Shown here: positions 34,048-46,690 of the stretch, piece by piece
Numbering within the stretch: position 1 is the stretch's first letter
Layout of the letters: the number at the start of each line of letters is the position of its first letter
Origin: Sternotherus odoratus
Lineage: Eukaryota > Chordata > Testudines > Kinosternidae
Reading direction: 5' to 3'
DNA length: 64,000 nucleotides
NCBI GenBank assembly: GCA_032164245.1
Contig: JAVMKO010000002.1
Location: 183,588,920-183,652,919 of the forward strand
The notes under the pieces: model-generated
What the model was told of the DNA's origin: nothing
What the model saw: the letters and a program-made list of their open reading frames with translations, nothing else
The model's database searches: none
Position numbers and translations under genes: made by a program

Positions 34048-36564
34048 TAATAATTTTCAGGATCATGTGCAAGGTTCCTGTATTCACAGGGAAACCATCA
34101 TGTCTCAGCCAGCTCCATCAAGGAAGGATAATGTACAACATGTTCTTTGTTTGTCATTGTGCAATCATGTCAGTAGTGGGCTCCAAAGAAAGTTGTGTGT
34201 ACACACAGGCAATATAGTCAAATCATCAGTCAGATAAGATACAATGAGGTTTAGAATAAATGTTAATGAGCTGTAATTTAGTTACTAATATTTTTATTAA
34301 AGGTAAACAGAATGTGTAATGATTCAAGTTATTTTATTTCACGAGCAAAGTGAGGTTGTCAGAAACACAAGATAAGAGAATGTAGCCAATTTACTAAAGA
34401 GAGAGTGGTGAAAGCCCATCATAATCAAATGCCACCTACATATTAGCAATTAAATACAATATATTTTACTTGTTTTATTTCCACAGTGAACAAAACCAAT
34501 AGAGTAAATTTAGTTTAATAGGCCACATCCAGGAATTCATATTTATCTCTGTCTTTTAAATTGGTTTTATTAATTTTCACCCAATGCTTTTCTTACATAC
34601 ATACGGTTTTCATTACAAATCTTTGCCAGAAGGCCACTGTTATTCTTAGAAATTTTACAGAAGCTTTGTAAGCCACTATTTACTATTTATTTTGGAAAAT
34701 GTGGGTAATAATTTGCAGCAGATTTTTTTGTGATATTGCAAGAATTGCTGTCATGTTACTATATCTAAAGTAAGATATAGTTCAATCTTAAAAAATCTGT
34801 TGCAATTTTCATTATTGCTATCAAATCACCCCAAAGATTCAGTAATGACACAGTAAGACTGCAGTAGAAATGATAGTTTAACTAATTATTTACTTTACTG
34901 TTAATTCAACATACCACAGTATGTGAAACCTTTCTTTGAAAAAAACATACAAGCATGGTAGAGGATTTGAGAAGCAAGGTTCTCTACCTGTAGCAAGAAT
35001 GGAGATGGTAAAGGAGACAGGAAGAGTGCACCACTACAATGGAACTACAATGATTGTAGACAGGAATACGGACAAACTACATTTGCTAGGGAATGAGGAA
35101 AACTAATGTTTCAGCTTCCATTCTGGCTGCACTTTTCTCTGTCCTCTGAGGGCGTTCTGGGGGCACACTTCTGTACCTCATCAAATGCAAGCTATGGTTA
35201 TTACAGCACACATGTGGTCTATTAATCATTGTATTGTTTTCAGCTAAGAAATACCATGTTAAGTACGTTCAAGTTATGCATATAATCATCAAACAGCTTG
35301 TTTCCACAGCCTGAAATTCATAAGAATGTTTTTACTGTTTTGTCATTGTCTAGAGGACGCATGGGTTTCAGCTCTCATCACTTGAAATGACAACAAAGTG
35401 CTTCGAAACACATTAGAAAATACTGTGAGAAAAAGCAGCAGCTCATAATTTCTTTTTGTGGAAGACGACATGCTTGAAGAGGAGAATAATAATTCAGGAG
35501 TTATTGAATAACTTGTTGCTATTGGGTTTGCAGCACTTAATGTGTATTAGCAATTTTTTTTTACCTTCAGGCCCATGTTGCAAACTTTGACTCCTATATT
35601 TTGCTCTCATTCTATGCCCAGCTCTTCCACTGACATCCCTGGCAGGTCTGTGCAAGTCGGGAGAGCAGAGTGCCATCGCATGAAGCTGATAGCAGAGTTT
35701 TGTCTGATTGATGTTCTCTGGTATGGGAGCCAAAAGGCTCTGCTGCACTCCTGTTTGTACCCAGATGTAACTATGTGATCAGTGAGATGGACAGGGTTGA
35801 TCTTATTAAGAACGGTACCGCATTGTTAATACAGAAGATCTATGGTGCAGTCTGACCCAGGGACAAATTTCTCATTTAGGGACAGGTTGTTCCCTGCCGC
35901 TGCACAGACATCTAAATGGGACTTGAGAACATTTTCTCTTCCTTTCCCAGCCCTGCACATTGCCTTGCGTTTAAATGTGCATTGTCTGTGCTCCCTCCAG
36001 TGAAGGGACTGCTCCTACCTAAATCCACACAGGCACTAGCTACCCAAAGGGCATGGAGAAGGCAAGGGGACGTCCCTGATTCTGATCCCGCCACCCTCAG
36101 CCCCATACAGTCAGGGAGGACCAGGCTGTAGGCTCTTAAGAGAGGAAGCAGTGGAAGAGAAAGCAGTTCTACCTTCACACATACCAGGGAGGTCCTGAGG
36201 CCCAGCTAATGTATGATATTGTATTATTTAAGAAATAGCAAGTGACCCTGAATTAACAGTGTGAACACAGAGAAAGGGTCATGGTCAAGGTGACACTTGC
36301 AACTTGTTGTGTTTTCTGCCTTTTGAATACTTAACTATATAACTCAATGGTGTCGTATTGATTCATGTGGAATTTCCAAGGGGGTTTTCTTTTTTAAAAG
36401 GAAAAAAAAATAAATGGGTTTGGAGAGGAAGGAGGAAGCCTGCATGGTAGGAGTACATATAGAATGAAGGAACTGCACACCACCATTTCAAAGCTCTATG
36501 CTGCAAAAAAATATGTATCTGTGTTCTATAATCTGAAATTATTTTGCTAGAGACCACTCAAATC
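34048..36564. other. AT-rich, no recognised feature
   Basis: Long AT-rich stretch. The frames at 35494-36178 do not show domains and overlap on both strands. Confidence 0.4.
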
Positions 36565-36968
36565 AGGGGTGGGCAAACCTTTTGGCCCAAGGGCCACATC
36601 TGGGAAAAGAAATTGTATGGTGGGCCATGAATGCTCACAAAATTGGGGTTCAGATGCAGGACGGAGTGAGGGCTATGGTTGGGGGTTCAGGCTCTAGGGT
36701 GGGCCAGAAATGATGATTTCAGGGCATGGGGGCTCTGGCCTGGAGCGAGGGAGTGGGGCGTGGAGTGGGAGGGTGTAGGCTCCAGCTGGGGGTGCGGACT
36801 CTGGGGCTGGGGATGCAGAGTTTGGGATGCGGGAGGTGCTCATGGCTGGGATCGAGGGGTTCAGGGAGTGGAAGGGAGATCAGGGCTGGGGCAGGGGGTT
36901 GGGGCATGGGGTGAGGCTCAGGGGTGCAGGCTCTGGGTGGCGCTTACCTCAGGTGGCTCCTGGAAGCA
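36565..36968 (+). mobile_element. hAT-like GC-rich MITE, left part
   Basis: Starts 'caggggtgggcaaacctttt' followed by 'ggcccaagggccacatctgg', the terminus of a well-populated hAT MITE in turtles. The interior is made of degenerate 'ggggctctggcctgg'-type units. No right terminus or 8-bp duplication is found; it stops near 36968, where unrelated sequence begins. Confidence 0.65.
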
Positions 36969-37069
36969 GTGAGCCCCTCAACACCCCAAACTTCTCATCT
37001 CCAGCTCCAGCCAGAGTCCTCACCCCCCCCCCACACCAACCCTCTGGCTTTTAACCCCTGTAGTGTAGT

Positions 37070-37643
37070 TACAAATGCACACTCTCTAGAGGTGCCTTCC
37101 TTGCCTTCAGGGTCTGGGAACAATAGGCCCTGGGAGGGTATTGGCTTCAGGGTGATGAAAAGGTCCTGGGTGCCGGGGAGAACAGATTCTCCACTTGCCT
37201 GCTGCGCATTCTCCTCCTCCTCCCCTTCTTCATCCACAAAATCCTACTCCATGTTGTGTGAGGCTGCCACCTTGCAGGTGTCCACAGACAGTGGTGGAGT
37301 AGTGGTAGGGTCACCTCCAGAATAGCATGCAGCTGATCACAGAAGCAGCATGTCTGGAGCTCTGTCCCGGAGCGACTGTTTGCCTCCTTTTTATTTTGGT
37401 AGGCTTGCCTGAGCTCCTTAATTTTCATGCAGCACTGCTGTGTGTCCCTGGTGTAGCCTCTGTCCACCATGGCCTGTGCTATTTTGCCATATATATCAGC
37501 ATTTCTTCTGCTGCATCATTGTTCTGCCTGCACAGATTCTTCTCCCCATACAGCAATCCGATCCAGTGTCTCCCATTCACTCAATGCTGGAGCTCGTTGC
37601 AGTTCTGGGGCTGCATGGTCACCTCTTCTGCTGAGCTCGCCAT
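37070..37643 (-). pseudogene. Harbinger Myb/SANT-like (trihelix) accessory protein, exon 1 remnant
   Basis: Starts at the ATG complementary to 37641-37643. A frame with RGYTRDTQQCCMKIKELRQ followed by AYQNKKEANSRSGTELQTC (about 37470-37300) is the core of the Myb/SANT-like domain found in the second gene of PIF/Harbinger transposons. Such proteins bind the transposon ends and help import the transposase. Acidic and C-terminal linker sequence follows in another frame (about 37237-37070). Stops upstream of the core and frame changes mark it as a pseudogene. Confidence 0.75.
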
Positions 37644-37811
37644 GCTGACCAAATAGGAAATGAAATTCAAAAGTTCTCAGTGTTTTTCCTGTGTACGTGG
37701 CTGGTGCATCGGAGTTGAAAGATCAGTCACACACAGATCGGTCACACTGGAGCACTCTGGGATAGCTCCCAGAGGCCAATACCATTGAATTTCACAGTGC
37801 TGCATCTACAG

Positions 37812-38024
37812 CAGTGGTCCCCAACCCCCGGGCCGCGGCCCGGTACCGGGCCGTGGATCGATCGCTACCGGGCCGCGGACGCGTTCCCGGAAGTGTCCGC
37901 CGAAAAGCCGCAGTTTCACTTTTCGGAGTGAATTCGGCGGCTTTTCGGCGGACTTACAGCCGGTCCGCGGCGGCGAAGAAAAAAAAAATCCGGTCCGTGC
38001 CGCAAAAAAGGTTGGGGACCACTG
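37812..38024. mobile_element. GC-rich hAT MITE with perfect 8-bp TSD
   Basis: Termini 'cagtggtccccaaccccc' and 'aggttggggaccactg' are inverted repeats. Flanking duplication ATCTACAG is exact (37804-37811 and 38025-38032). Length 213 bp, many CpG. It contains a 16-bp perfect inverted repeat (37895-37910 with 37938-37953). Same family as 59116-59451. Confidence 0.93.
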
Positions 38025-38199
38025 ATCTACAGTACCCCAAATTCGACCCAGGAAGATCAATTATTGCCCTACTCCCCTTGTCAGGGAGGAGTACAGCAGT
38101 CGATTTTAAGAGCCCTTTAGATCGATGGAATAGGGTTGGATGTGTTCCTTATAAAATTGACCTAACGCGGCTAAATTTGACCTAACCTCGTAGTGTAGA

Positions 38200-38335
38200 C
38201 CAGGCCTCAGTTCCCCCTCTGTAAAATGGGGATAACAACATTTCACCATCTCACAAGGTTGTTGGAAGGTTGTACATCACGGACTGTGAGTTAGACAGTC
38301 ATTGGAGCCATATATGTAAATACCTCAGATAGAAG
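38200..38335 (-). mobile_element. MIR-like SINE remnant
   Basis: 'cctcagttccccctctgtaa' followed by 'aatggggataacaaca' is the complement of the conserved MIR core region. Poorly preserved beyond that. Confidence 0.55.
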
Positions 38336-41324
38336 GATTAAGAACTGTGGAACTATTAAGGTGCATCAGTCCAAGCTTCCTGCCTGCATACCTTACAAAG
38401 TGTAAGCAGGCCTCCCAAACCCCTTCGCACCTTAGCAGGTCTGTAGGAACTGATTCCAAGTCTTTTGCAGAGAATGGTGCCTCAGCCCACTTTCAATATG
38501 CTTGTGCACATTTAGCTAATCTGGTTATGGACATATGCAACATGCAGCCTCTCTTAGCTGTGCATTTTCTGGCCAAAACTTCCAGAAGTGGCCACAGATT
38601 CTGCATGTCCAGCTTGTGACATCTTGGGGCTGATTGTCGAAAGCAGTGTGCACACACAGTTCCTATTGGACTTCAAACTGTATCGTGCATGCTCAGTTTT
38701 CTGAAAAGCAGGCCCCAGTTGGGCACCCAAAATCCATGGCCACTTTTGAAAAAATGTAGGCCTACAAGCTTAATGAAAAAAATGCAACATGTACCACACG
38801 TCACGAGTGTCAGACTGTGCTTTTTGCTGCAACACTAAAAAGTGTTTTTCAGAAGGTGCTATTGGCACGCCAGCTTTTAAACCCCAGCCACTTTGCATCT
38901 AAAGCCATTTTTTAAAAACTTAACAAGATTCAGAAAGAGAAATAATATTTTATTTACTTTTCTCATACTCAAAAGCAGAACAATTTTATCTCAGCCTAAA
39001 AAACCAACCAACCAAAAGACGTATTCCAACAAGACCAAGCATCAAAAATTTCAGCCCAAAAGGTGAACATTCTAGAAAGTTGTGAGCGAACGAAACCCAG
39101 AGTTCAAAATGTAAAAACTTATACAATCTTAACTGTAGCAGTTAATGCTGCTCATGCTGTAATAACATTGAATCACTAGTCTCTTGAGAATAGGAATGCC
39201 ACAGAGAATCAGACTGTTACCTGTTAATGTGCCAGTAGAATCCATGCTGTAGCATGAATCATTTAGATAGTTTAACTAGCTTCAAAACAATCATCTCTCC
39301 TTCACTTTCCAAAACACCTTCCTCCTTCCCTTGTATTGCCTAGCACATTCCCTCTGACCTGAGAGGATGGCATCTTCCTGCCTATGAATGGAGTTTTACT
39401 AGCCCAGGGGAGTGGATTACAGACATTGACCAACCTAAGCCTTGTTCCCATTGACTATATAAAGTATTTATGAAGTATCCATCAGACTATTTCCTGATAT
39501 ACTTTATTAACATTCACAGGCAAACAAGACATTGTTTTTGTAAGCAGAATCACCCTGGTTGCTATACAATATATCACATCAGGCTGTAATTTTGTAGCTT
39601 GCATCTGTTTGCTTTTATTAAATGGATCTGGATTCCATACTTAACGAAAGATGCAGGCACGCTGCTATTCAAGGTCAAACAAAATACCAATGTCCAGTTA
39701 ATCAAAAAGGTACCAGCAAGAAGAAATGTGGGCTGTTTTGAGTGATTAATTGATGCCTTATAAATATGTAACTGATTTTATTCTGATCTTTTCAGCCTTA
39801 GTAGGCTTCCACACTGAGACCACATAACATCATAAGCCTTGAAAAGGAAAAAAGAACTCATGTGCATATGGTAATTGGTAGAGATGCTCAATATTTTATG
39901 AAGCACAAGTGGCTGAAAGCTTTGAAAACATGAGCATACGTTAACATAGATACATGGAATACGTTCCTGACTGGCAATATTTTCCTCAGAGTGCGTGCAG
40001 TGGGGGATGGAAGAAGGGAGCGAAGAATCAGACTCCATGTTCAATAATGCCCCAATTTTACAAAGGGCCGCGCATCCTTGGCTGTGGATGATGCTCAATA
40101 CCTGTAATGGCCAGGTTTTAATCCAGCAGCCACTTTCTCATCATCCCTTAGATACAATTGAGACGGAATCTTTTGCTTTTTATAAACTGGCCACTCCAAG
40201 AGTTTAAAGGGGCGAGGGAAGGTTATTTTTTTTTAGAAAATAACAAAGAAGAAAAAGTGCACGCTCTCGTATTCTTGCTGTGGAAACTCAAGCACCAAGT
40301 GGATCATAGAAAGAACTGAAACTAATAGATTGTAAATTGAAGTAGACAACCAACTACTTTACATTACACCTTCGTACAGCTCCATGCCACATATGTTATA
40401 TACATTCAGATTCCTTTACACTCACATTTGGAGCAAGGTATAAAGAAGTATAGGGGTGTTGGATCATATGTGTGGGAGTCTAATTTACACCAGTTTAGAC
40501 ATCAGATTTGAATTTGACCCAATGCATAACACAAATTTGAACTAACTTCTTGCAACTGATCCATACTTTCAAAGGATTGTGTGGCCACCAGCGTCCTTTT
40601 GTGAGGTGCTCCTTGAAGTAAGGGGTTAGGGTGAGCTATGCATAGGCAGAGAGATCCACCTGCATAGTTCAGGTTGCATGATCACAGCTTAGATGTGTAT
40701 CCACTACAAACGTTAGAATGTATCAGAATAAACTTGTATCTGTGTGACTCTCTTTTGCCAGGTTGTCAAGACCTCAGAGTGTGCATCTTGCCTGTTTCAT
40801 CTTAACACACACTTCATTGCACAAAACTATACACAGTAAAACCTATTCAAATCATTTACTAAAAACATACTCGAAAATAATCATGGGTCAAAAGAACAGC
40901 CTTTGTGTAGAGGTTCTCCACTGGGGATGGGGGAACAGAATCCTCTACCCCATAGTCTTTGGAAACCAAAGATTGTTATTCTGTGGGTGCTACTGCTGTC
41001 TCATATGGCATTAGCATATGAGGCAGGGGCCTTGTTTATGTGTGGGTTGGAACTATTACAAGAACAGCCTCTTCCCAGGGGATCTCAACTCAGTATCTCT
41101 GCTTTCAACTGAAGCCAGAAACAAAGTGTAAAAGGTTAATGGATCCTAAATACAGAGTGACTCTCAGATACAGTTTCGTTCAGATTTAGTCTGGGTTTTG
41201 GAAGGGTTGGGTTAGATTTTTTTTTTACTGGAACTGATTTGCGTATTTAAATGTAATATGTTTTGAAAAATCATTTATTTATTACTTAAGATTCCCTTGC
41301 TCTCTGAGACATATTAATAATAAG
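38336..41324. other. Mostly unrecognised
   Basis: A foldback-type repeat may be present around 38625-38765 ('ctttgaaaaaatgtaggcc'-like arms). The rest lacks recognised repeats or coding signal; frames of 60-106 codons are chance. Confidence 0.4.
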
Positions 41325-42575
41325 AGTATAAAGCTATACCGGGTCACACTAATGGCCATCTAGCCACTGTGCTATCTTCCAGTAGTGGCTGGTGCCAAAT
41401 GCTTTGTAGGGAATGAACAGAATAGGGCAATTATTGGGTAATCCATATCCTGTCATCCAGCCCTAGCATCTGGCAGTCAGAAGCTAGGGACACCTAGAGC
41501 GTGGGGCTGTGTCCCTGAGCATCTTGGCTAATAGCCATCGATGGACCTATTCTCCATGAATTTATCTAATTCTTTTTTCCAGTTATACTTTTGGCTTTCA
41601 CACCATCCTGTGCCAATGAGTTCCACAGGTTGACTGTGTGTTGTGTGCAGAAATACTTCCTTAGGGTTGTGTTAAACCTGCTTCTTATTAATTTCATTGT
41701 GTGACCCCTTTTTATTGTGTTATGTGAGGGGTAAATAACACTTCCTTATTCACTTTTTCCATACCATTTATGATTTTATAGAGCTGTATCATATCTCCCC
41801 TCAGTCATTTCTTTCCCAAGCTGAACAGTCTCACTCTTTTTAATCTCTCCTCATACAGAAGACGTTCCATACCCCTAATCATTTTTGTTGCCCTTCTCTG
41901 TACTTATTCCTACCCTTTGTTTCCTGCCTTTTATCCAGTTACTGATCCATGAGAGGATCTCCCCTCTTATCCCATGACTGCTTATCTTTCTTAAGAGTTT
42001 TTGGTGAGGGACCTTGTCAAATCCTTCCTGAAAGTCCAAATACACTGTATCACTCTTGACTACATGCTTGTTGACAGTCTCAAAGAATCCTACTAGATTG
42101 GTAAGGCATGATTTCATTTTACAAAAACCGTGATGACTATTCCCCAACATATCATGTTCACCTGTTTCTGATAATTCTGTTCTTTACTATAGTTTCAGCC
42201 AATTTGCCTAGTACTGAAGTTAGATTTACTGCCTGTAACGGTCAGTGTCGCCTCTGGAGCCTTTTTAAAAATTTCATTGTCACATTAACTATCCTCCAGT
42301 CGAATTGTACAGAGAGTGATTTAAGAGATAGGTTACATACCACTGTTAGTAATTCTGCAATTTCATATTTGAACTCCTTCAGAACTCTTGGGAAATACCA
42401 TCTGGACTTGGTGATTAATTACTCTTTAGGAGTTTGTTCCAAAACGTCCTCTCTTGATACCTCAGCGACAAGATTTCTGTCTTCACCTTTGAAGTCCTCC
42501 ACAACCCTTGTCTTTCCTATGTATCTTCTTTATCTTATTGATCTGCCTCACCCACTGCTTCTCTGCTAGCGATGT
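41325..42575 (-). mobile_element. CR1 LINE, 3' UTR plus RT, internally deleted
   Basis: The plus strand is CR1 complement: the 3' UTR from 41325 ('ggctaatagccatcgatgga' at about 41526), then the C-terminal region to 'ttgttgcccttctctgtact' at about 41887-41907. It jumps directly to RT sequence ('cctaccctttgtttcctgcc' onward) through to about 42575. Roughly 700 bp of ORF2 are missing at this junction compared with the family. The minus-strand frame 41875-42150 shows VYLDFQEGFDKVPHQKLL, motif A with the catalytic Asp retained. Confidence 0.8.
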
Positions 42576-42919
42576 CCATTTGTCCACTTCTACAGCCTCT
42601 GCATTACAGCATCATGATCCATTTCTACCATGATACCTAAGAGAAACTACCAAGTGATAATAATTGAATAGATGACAAGTGAGGACTGCCAATAACTATT
42701 TTATCTATATCTTATGTAACAAAGCTCCAAGTCTGTACTTGTGGGTCCTGCATTTCTTGGCGGATTTCACTAGCCTCAGAGGCTCACTGTGACCATCCAA
42801 GTAGCCCTTCTCTCTTTACAGACAAGGTCACAGCCTATTGAGCCATTTTCATCATAAGCCGTGAGGAGAACTTATCTTTCCTGGCACAGTCTCTGTTGTT
42901 TCCCTAGTCTCGGTGATTA

Positions 42920-43480
42920 ATTGAGGAAGGTAAGAAGGGGGGAGCCCGGGCCCGCCCTCTACTCCGGGCTCCAGCCCAGGGACCCTAATAGTATCAGCTA
43001 AGATGGCTGACCTTTTAACCACCAAGCACAATACAATTCCCTGGGCTACTTCCCCACAACAGTCCCTGCTTCTTTACTCTCCACTTCACCCTTACCTCAG
43101 GGCCTCCTTCCAAACTGCTCTCTGCTCCAACGCCTCCAAACTGTTCTCTGCTCCAATGCCTCCAAACTGCTCTCTGCTCCAACGCCTTCAAACTGCTCTC
43201 TGCTCCAGCACCTCCAAACTCCTTCCAAACACCCACACCCACCTGACCAAATGGGAGGGTTTTTTAATGGTTTCAGCCCGCCCCTGATTGGCTTCAGGTG
43301 TCCCAATCAGGCTAGCTGTTTCTGCTGCCTTCTAGAACCTTCTTAATTGGCCCTAGGTGTCTTGATTGGCCTGGAGTAGCCTTTGTTTGGCTATAGAGGG
43401 AACAGAGATCTGCACATCCTGAGACTGATATACCTGCCTTCCAGCACTCTCCTATACCCTTCTGGTCTGACTACGTCACA
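42920..43480 (-). mobile_element. LTR-like repeat, probably antisense solo LTR
   Basis: The right edge 'ctacgtcaca' (43471-43480) would be a TGTGACGTAG start on the minus strand. The body has repeated 'attggc' and 'aatcagg' tracts and a 26-bp minisatellite. A matching target duplication was not identified and the left edge is approximate. Confidence 0.45.
43111..43223. repeat. 26-bp minisatellite, about 4.3 copies
   Basis: 'caaactgctctctgctccaa' recurs with its start at 43111, 43137, 43163, 43189 and 43215, an exact 26-bp period with few substitutions. The unit is not a multiple of three. Confidence 0.9.
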
Positions 43481-44525
43481 CTTATCATTTATAATGTGCC
43501 TTCTGCAAATATTTCAGCGCACTGCCTTCATCTTATATGAAGAGGGCATGCTACATGCACACTGAATACTAGCCTTACTTATCCATACTTATCAAAAAAA
43601 TTCCACTTTTCTCTCAAGAAATGGTTCAACGCTAATGCTGGAGTCAGGATGGCAACGAATCACATGAGCTTCCATCTAAAGGGAAAGGAATATGGTTGAT
43701 CACAGCAGCTGGCAAAAAATGGTGTTTGGGTCTTATAAATAATATATTCCAGAAATGAATCAATTATGTTTCCAGGGGAAAGGCTGTAGTGACATCATGC
43801 ATTATTCCATGTTTGGTATTTAAGTAAACCACTGCATATGAAAGTGAACAATAGTATAGCATAGTTATGCATGCGTGGATTCAGCACTTTACTGTGTTAA
43901 TGAAATTTTATTTCCTCTGTTTCCTGTACCCCTGCCTGATCAATATTAGCATTTCTGCACATCTAAAGGAATCCTCCTGGGTATTACCTAATGAAAAGTG
44001 CTGTAATTCAAGAAAGCATCCTCTTTGGCTGCTGTCATTTGCTGTGCTTTGGCAGAAAAACAAATATTGGTATCTCTGGGCATCATCCAATGACTGGGAT
44101 TTCTTTCGTCAGTGCCCCCACAGCAATACAGTTTCATTATGAAAGTAATCATTTTCTGATTAAAAAAATCTTTATTTTTACCCCAAATGTAGTTCTGTAT
44201 ACATTTTATTAGATGTAAAAAACAGATAATTTCTTTACTTTGAACCCAGACTTGTCCTGATTTGCATACCCCATACAGCCACTATGGAGTACAATAAAAA
44301 GCCCAGGGTATAGTGCGGAGGTGATTTTGGCTCACTGTCTGTTAGGAGACAGACGTTGTGATAAAAGAAAAACAGTCGAGTTAATGCTGACAAGTAACAT
44401 ATAAGCAGTCAGCAGTTTTTCCGCTGGAGGATGTTTGAAATGAATGTAAGATTCGGCATCCGTGTAAGATGCAGATCTAAGTTCTCTCATTTTTACCATA
44501 CATGCCAATTCTCGTATTACTAGCC
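43481..44525. other. No recognised feature
   Basis: AT-rich sequence with chance frames only. Confidence 0.35.
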
Positions 44526-44529
44526 ATGG

Positions 44530-45060
44530 AGTGATTTAGCGGTGGGGGCTCTCCCTCTGGGTCTGTGGGAGGCCAGTCCGCCTCACTACATCTCTGTTTG
44601 CCACTCACCATGGGGATTTAGCTCAAGTCTTTAACTTGGGCCTGTGGTCAGGGCAGAGCAACAAATATAGCCAGGTAGCCCAGGCCCTTGGTCAGGGCGG
44701 GGCAATGACAGTCTATAGTTTGGGCCTGTTGTAGTCCTGGCAACTCCTCCATGGTCAGGTCAGCATAGGGCTCTGGCAGCTCTGGCCAGTCCTCAGCTCC
44801 TGAGGGGCCTGCCATGGTCTCCCAGATTGGGAGCAAACAGGAGGCATCTGGCTCCTCTGGCAGATGCAGCCCAACTGAGATCCCAGTCCCATTCACTGAT
44901 TTATGGCAGAAGGGGTGAGCATGTCCTGGCTCTGCCCATTAGGGTTCAGTGCGGGGCTCTTTCCCCTACAGATCTGTGGGAGGCCACTCTGCCTTACTGC
45001 AAACCACATAGAATAAATTGCATAATTTGGGTTAGATTCAGATCTTCTGACACTGAAGGT
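44530..45060. repeat. Unclassified repeat with two related ends
   Basis: 'tctgtgggaggccagtccgc' (about 44569) and 'tctgtgggaggccactctgc' (about 44971) are related direct repeats about 400 bp apart, each followed by a 'ctcacta' or 'cttactg' stretch. This could be a decayed LTR-type repeat with duplicated ends, but no TG...CA borders are clear. Confidence 0.35.
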
Positions 45061-45089
45061 ACTCCGTGGCTTCTGTGCCTGCAGATCAA

Positions 45090-46140
45090 CTATCAACGGG
45101 TCTTCACATTAAGGCAGGGGTGGGGAACCTTTTTTCTGCCGAGGGCCATTTGCACATTTATAATCTCATTTGTGGGCCGCTCCCCCCAGGCTGGCAATGG
45201 GAGCTGAGACCCCCAGCTGGCAAGGGGCCCGCGGGGAAAACCCCAAAGCAGTGGCAGGCGGAGTGCTTAGTCCTGCACTGCTTTGGGGTTTCCCCCGCTG
45301 GCCCCTTGCCAGCCGGGGACCTGCCGCCTGCCTCAGTCAGCTCCCGCTGTCAGCCTGGGTGTAGGCCAGGGGGTCATCTTCCTTTACCCCCGCCCAGCCT
45401 CCCCATCTAACCGCCTTCCCTCCCCCACCCCTGCCTGGCCCATCCCACCAAACCTAACCTCCTCCCCCCTCCCACCCCAGCCTCCTGCCCCCCATGCCTG
45501 ACCCGCCCAGTCCAGCCTCCCCCCCCACCAAACCTCCTTCCCTCCCACACCCACGCCTCGCCCACCCCATCCAGCCTAGTCTCCTGCCCCCTTGCCTGCC
45601 CCCAGCCCAGCCTCCCCCCCACCACCCCCTTGCCTGTCCCCCAGCCCAGCCTCCCCCCTCTTGACCGTCGGCTCCCCGCGGCTCCCCCAGGCACTTCCCG
45701 GCCCCTACCTTCAGCGCGGAGTCGCCCCCGCCTGGTGGCCCGCGCGCGTCTTCTGCCCCCGCCCCCAGGCGCTTCAGCGTGGGGCCGGCGGCAGCCCCAG
45801 GTGCTTCAGCGCGGAGCCGCCCCCGCGCGTCCCTGGCCGGCGGCGGCCCCAAGCCTGGCAGCCCGCGCGCACCTTCTCCCCATGCCCCCAGGCGCTTCAG
45901 CGTGGGGCTGCCGCCTGGTGGCCCGCGCGCGTCTTCTCCCCACGCCCCAGTGCGTGACCCAGCCCTGGCCCGCCGCGGGCTGGATGGAATGACTTGGCGG
46001 GCCGTATAAGGCCCGGGGGCCGGAGGTTCCCCACCCCTGCATTAAGGCAAGTGCAAGAAAATGGTCAAGAACAAGAAAAACTTCTGTGTAGCCTTTGTAG
46101 ATCTCCCAAGGGCTTTTGATGTGGCCATCTGAAAGGGCCT
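45090..46140 (+). pseudogene. Non-LTR reverse transcriptase relic split by a hAT MITE
   Basis: Translating across the hAT insertion gives an RT-like start with RQVQENGQEQEKL, then, after a one-base frame change, FCVAFVDLPRAFDVA (about 46078-46133). The latter has the form of RT motif A (FVDL-x2-AFD) in non-LTR retrotransposons of a type other than CR1. Only this short block survives; the clade is not resolved. Confidence 0.45.
45115..46039. mobile_element. GC-rich hAT MITE, 925 bp, perfect 8-bp TSD
   Basis: Termini 'caggggtggggaacctttt' and 'ggaggttccccacccctg' are inverted repeats. The 8-bp duplication CATTAAGG is exact on both sides (45107-45114 and 46040-46047). The interior is pyrimidine-rich, with degenerate 'gcgcgcgtcttct...ggcgcttcagcg' units between 45740 and 45950. 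All frames of 60-132 codons here are GC-driven; there is no transposase. Confidence 0.93.
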
Positions 46141-46329
46141 TTCCCAATTGCTAGAAGATAATTGGTTGTCCCCTCAGACCTTCTCAGCCTGATTTAATCC
46201 TTCTGTGATGGCACGAGTGCTACAGTTCAGTATGATGCTGATCAACATGACAGCTTTGAAATCAGCAGTGGGGTCAAATAGGTACATGTTTTGGAACCAA
46301 CATTTCCAATTTGTGATTCATCCAGATTC

Positions 46330-46690
46330 CATAACTTCAGATCCTTCTCAGCAACACTATCTGGCCAGTTATTCCCCATTTTATAGGTGTGCATTTGATT
46401 TTTCCTTCCTAAGTGAAGTACTTTGCACTTGTCTTTACTGAATTTCATCTTGTTGATTCCAGACCACTTCTCCAGTTTGCCACTTTGAATTCTAACCCTG
46501 TCTTCCATTGTGCTTGCAGCCCCTCTAAGCTTTGTGTCATCTACAGATTTTATAAGCATATTCTCCATTATCCAACTCGTTAATGAAAGATTGAATTGTA
46601 CTGGACCCAGGACAGACCTCTTTGGGACCTCACAATATACATCCTCCCAGTTTGTGAATGAACCACTGATAACTACTTCGTAAAATTTAT
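46330..46690 (-). mobile_element. CR1 LINE, internal RT fragment
   Basis: The complement shows RT C-terminal sequence, including VDDTKL, the motif C box (ADDTKL in the family), in the minus frame 46568-46242. On the plus strand 'gaatttcatcttgttgattc' and 'tttgtgtcatctacagattt' are recognisable CR1 stretches. Both ends are truncated. Confidence 0.65.

Larger units (their letters stand above)
37060..38208 (-). mobile_element. PIF/Harbinger element fragment with Myb-like gene and one terminus
   Basis: The right terminus is 'gtagtgtagaccaggcc' at about 38192-38208, preceded by 'aaatttgacctaacctc'. Inside lies the Myb/trihelix gene on the minus strand. The typical 'gcactctgggatagctccca' motif is at about 37752. 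The left half, with the transposase, is missing. A GC-rich hAT MITE interrupts it at 37812-38024. Confidence 0.7.

Noticed and set aside
45407..46147. Pro/Arg/Gly-rich frames of 95-132 codons on both strands
   Set aside because: They lie wholly or mostly within the GC-rich hAT MITE, which encodes no protein.
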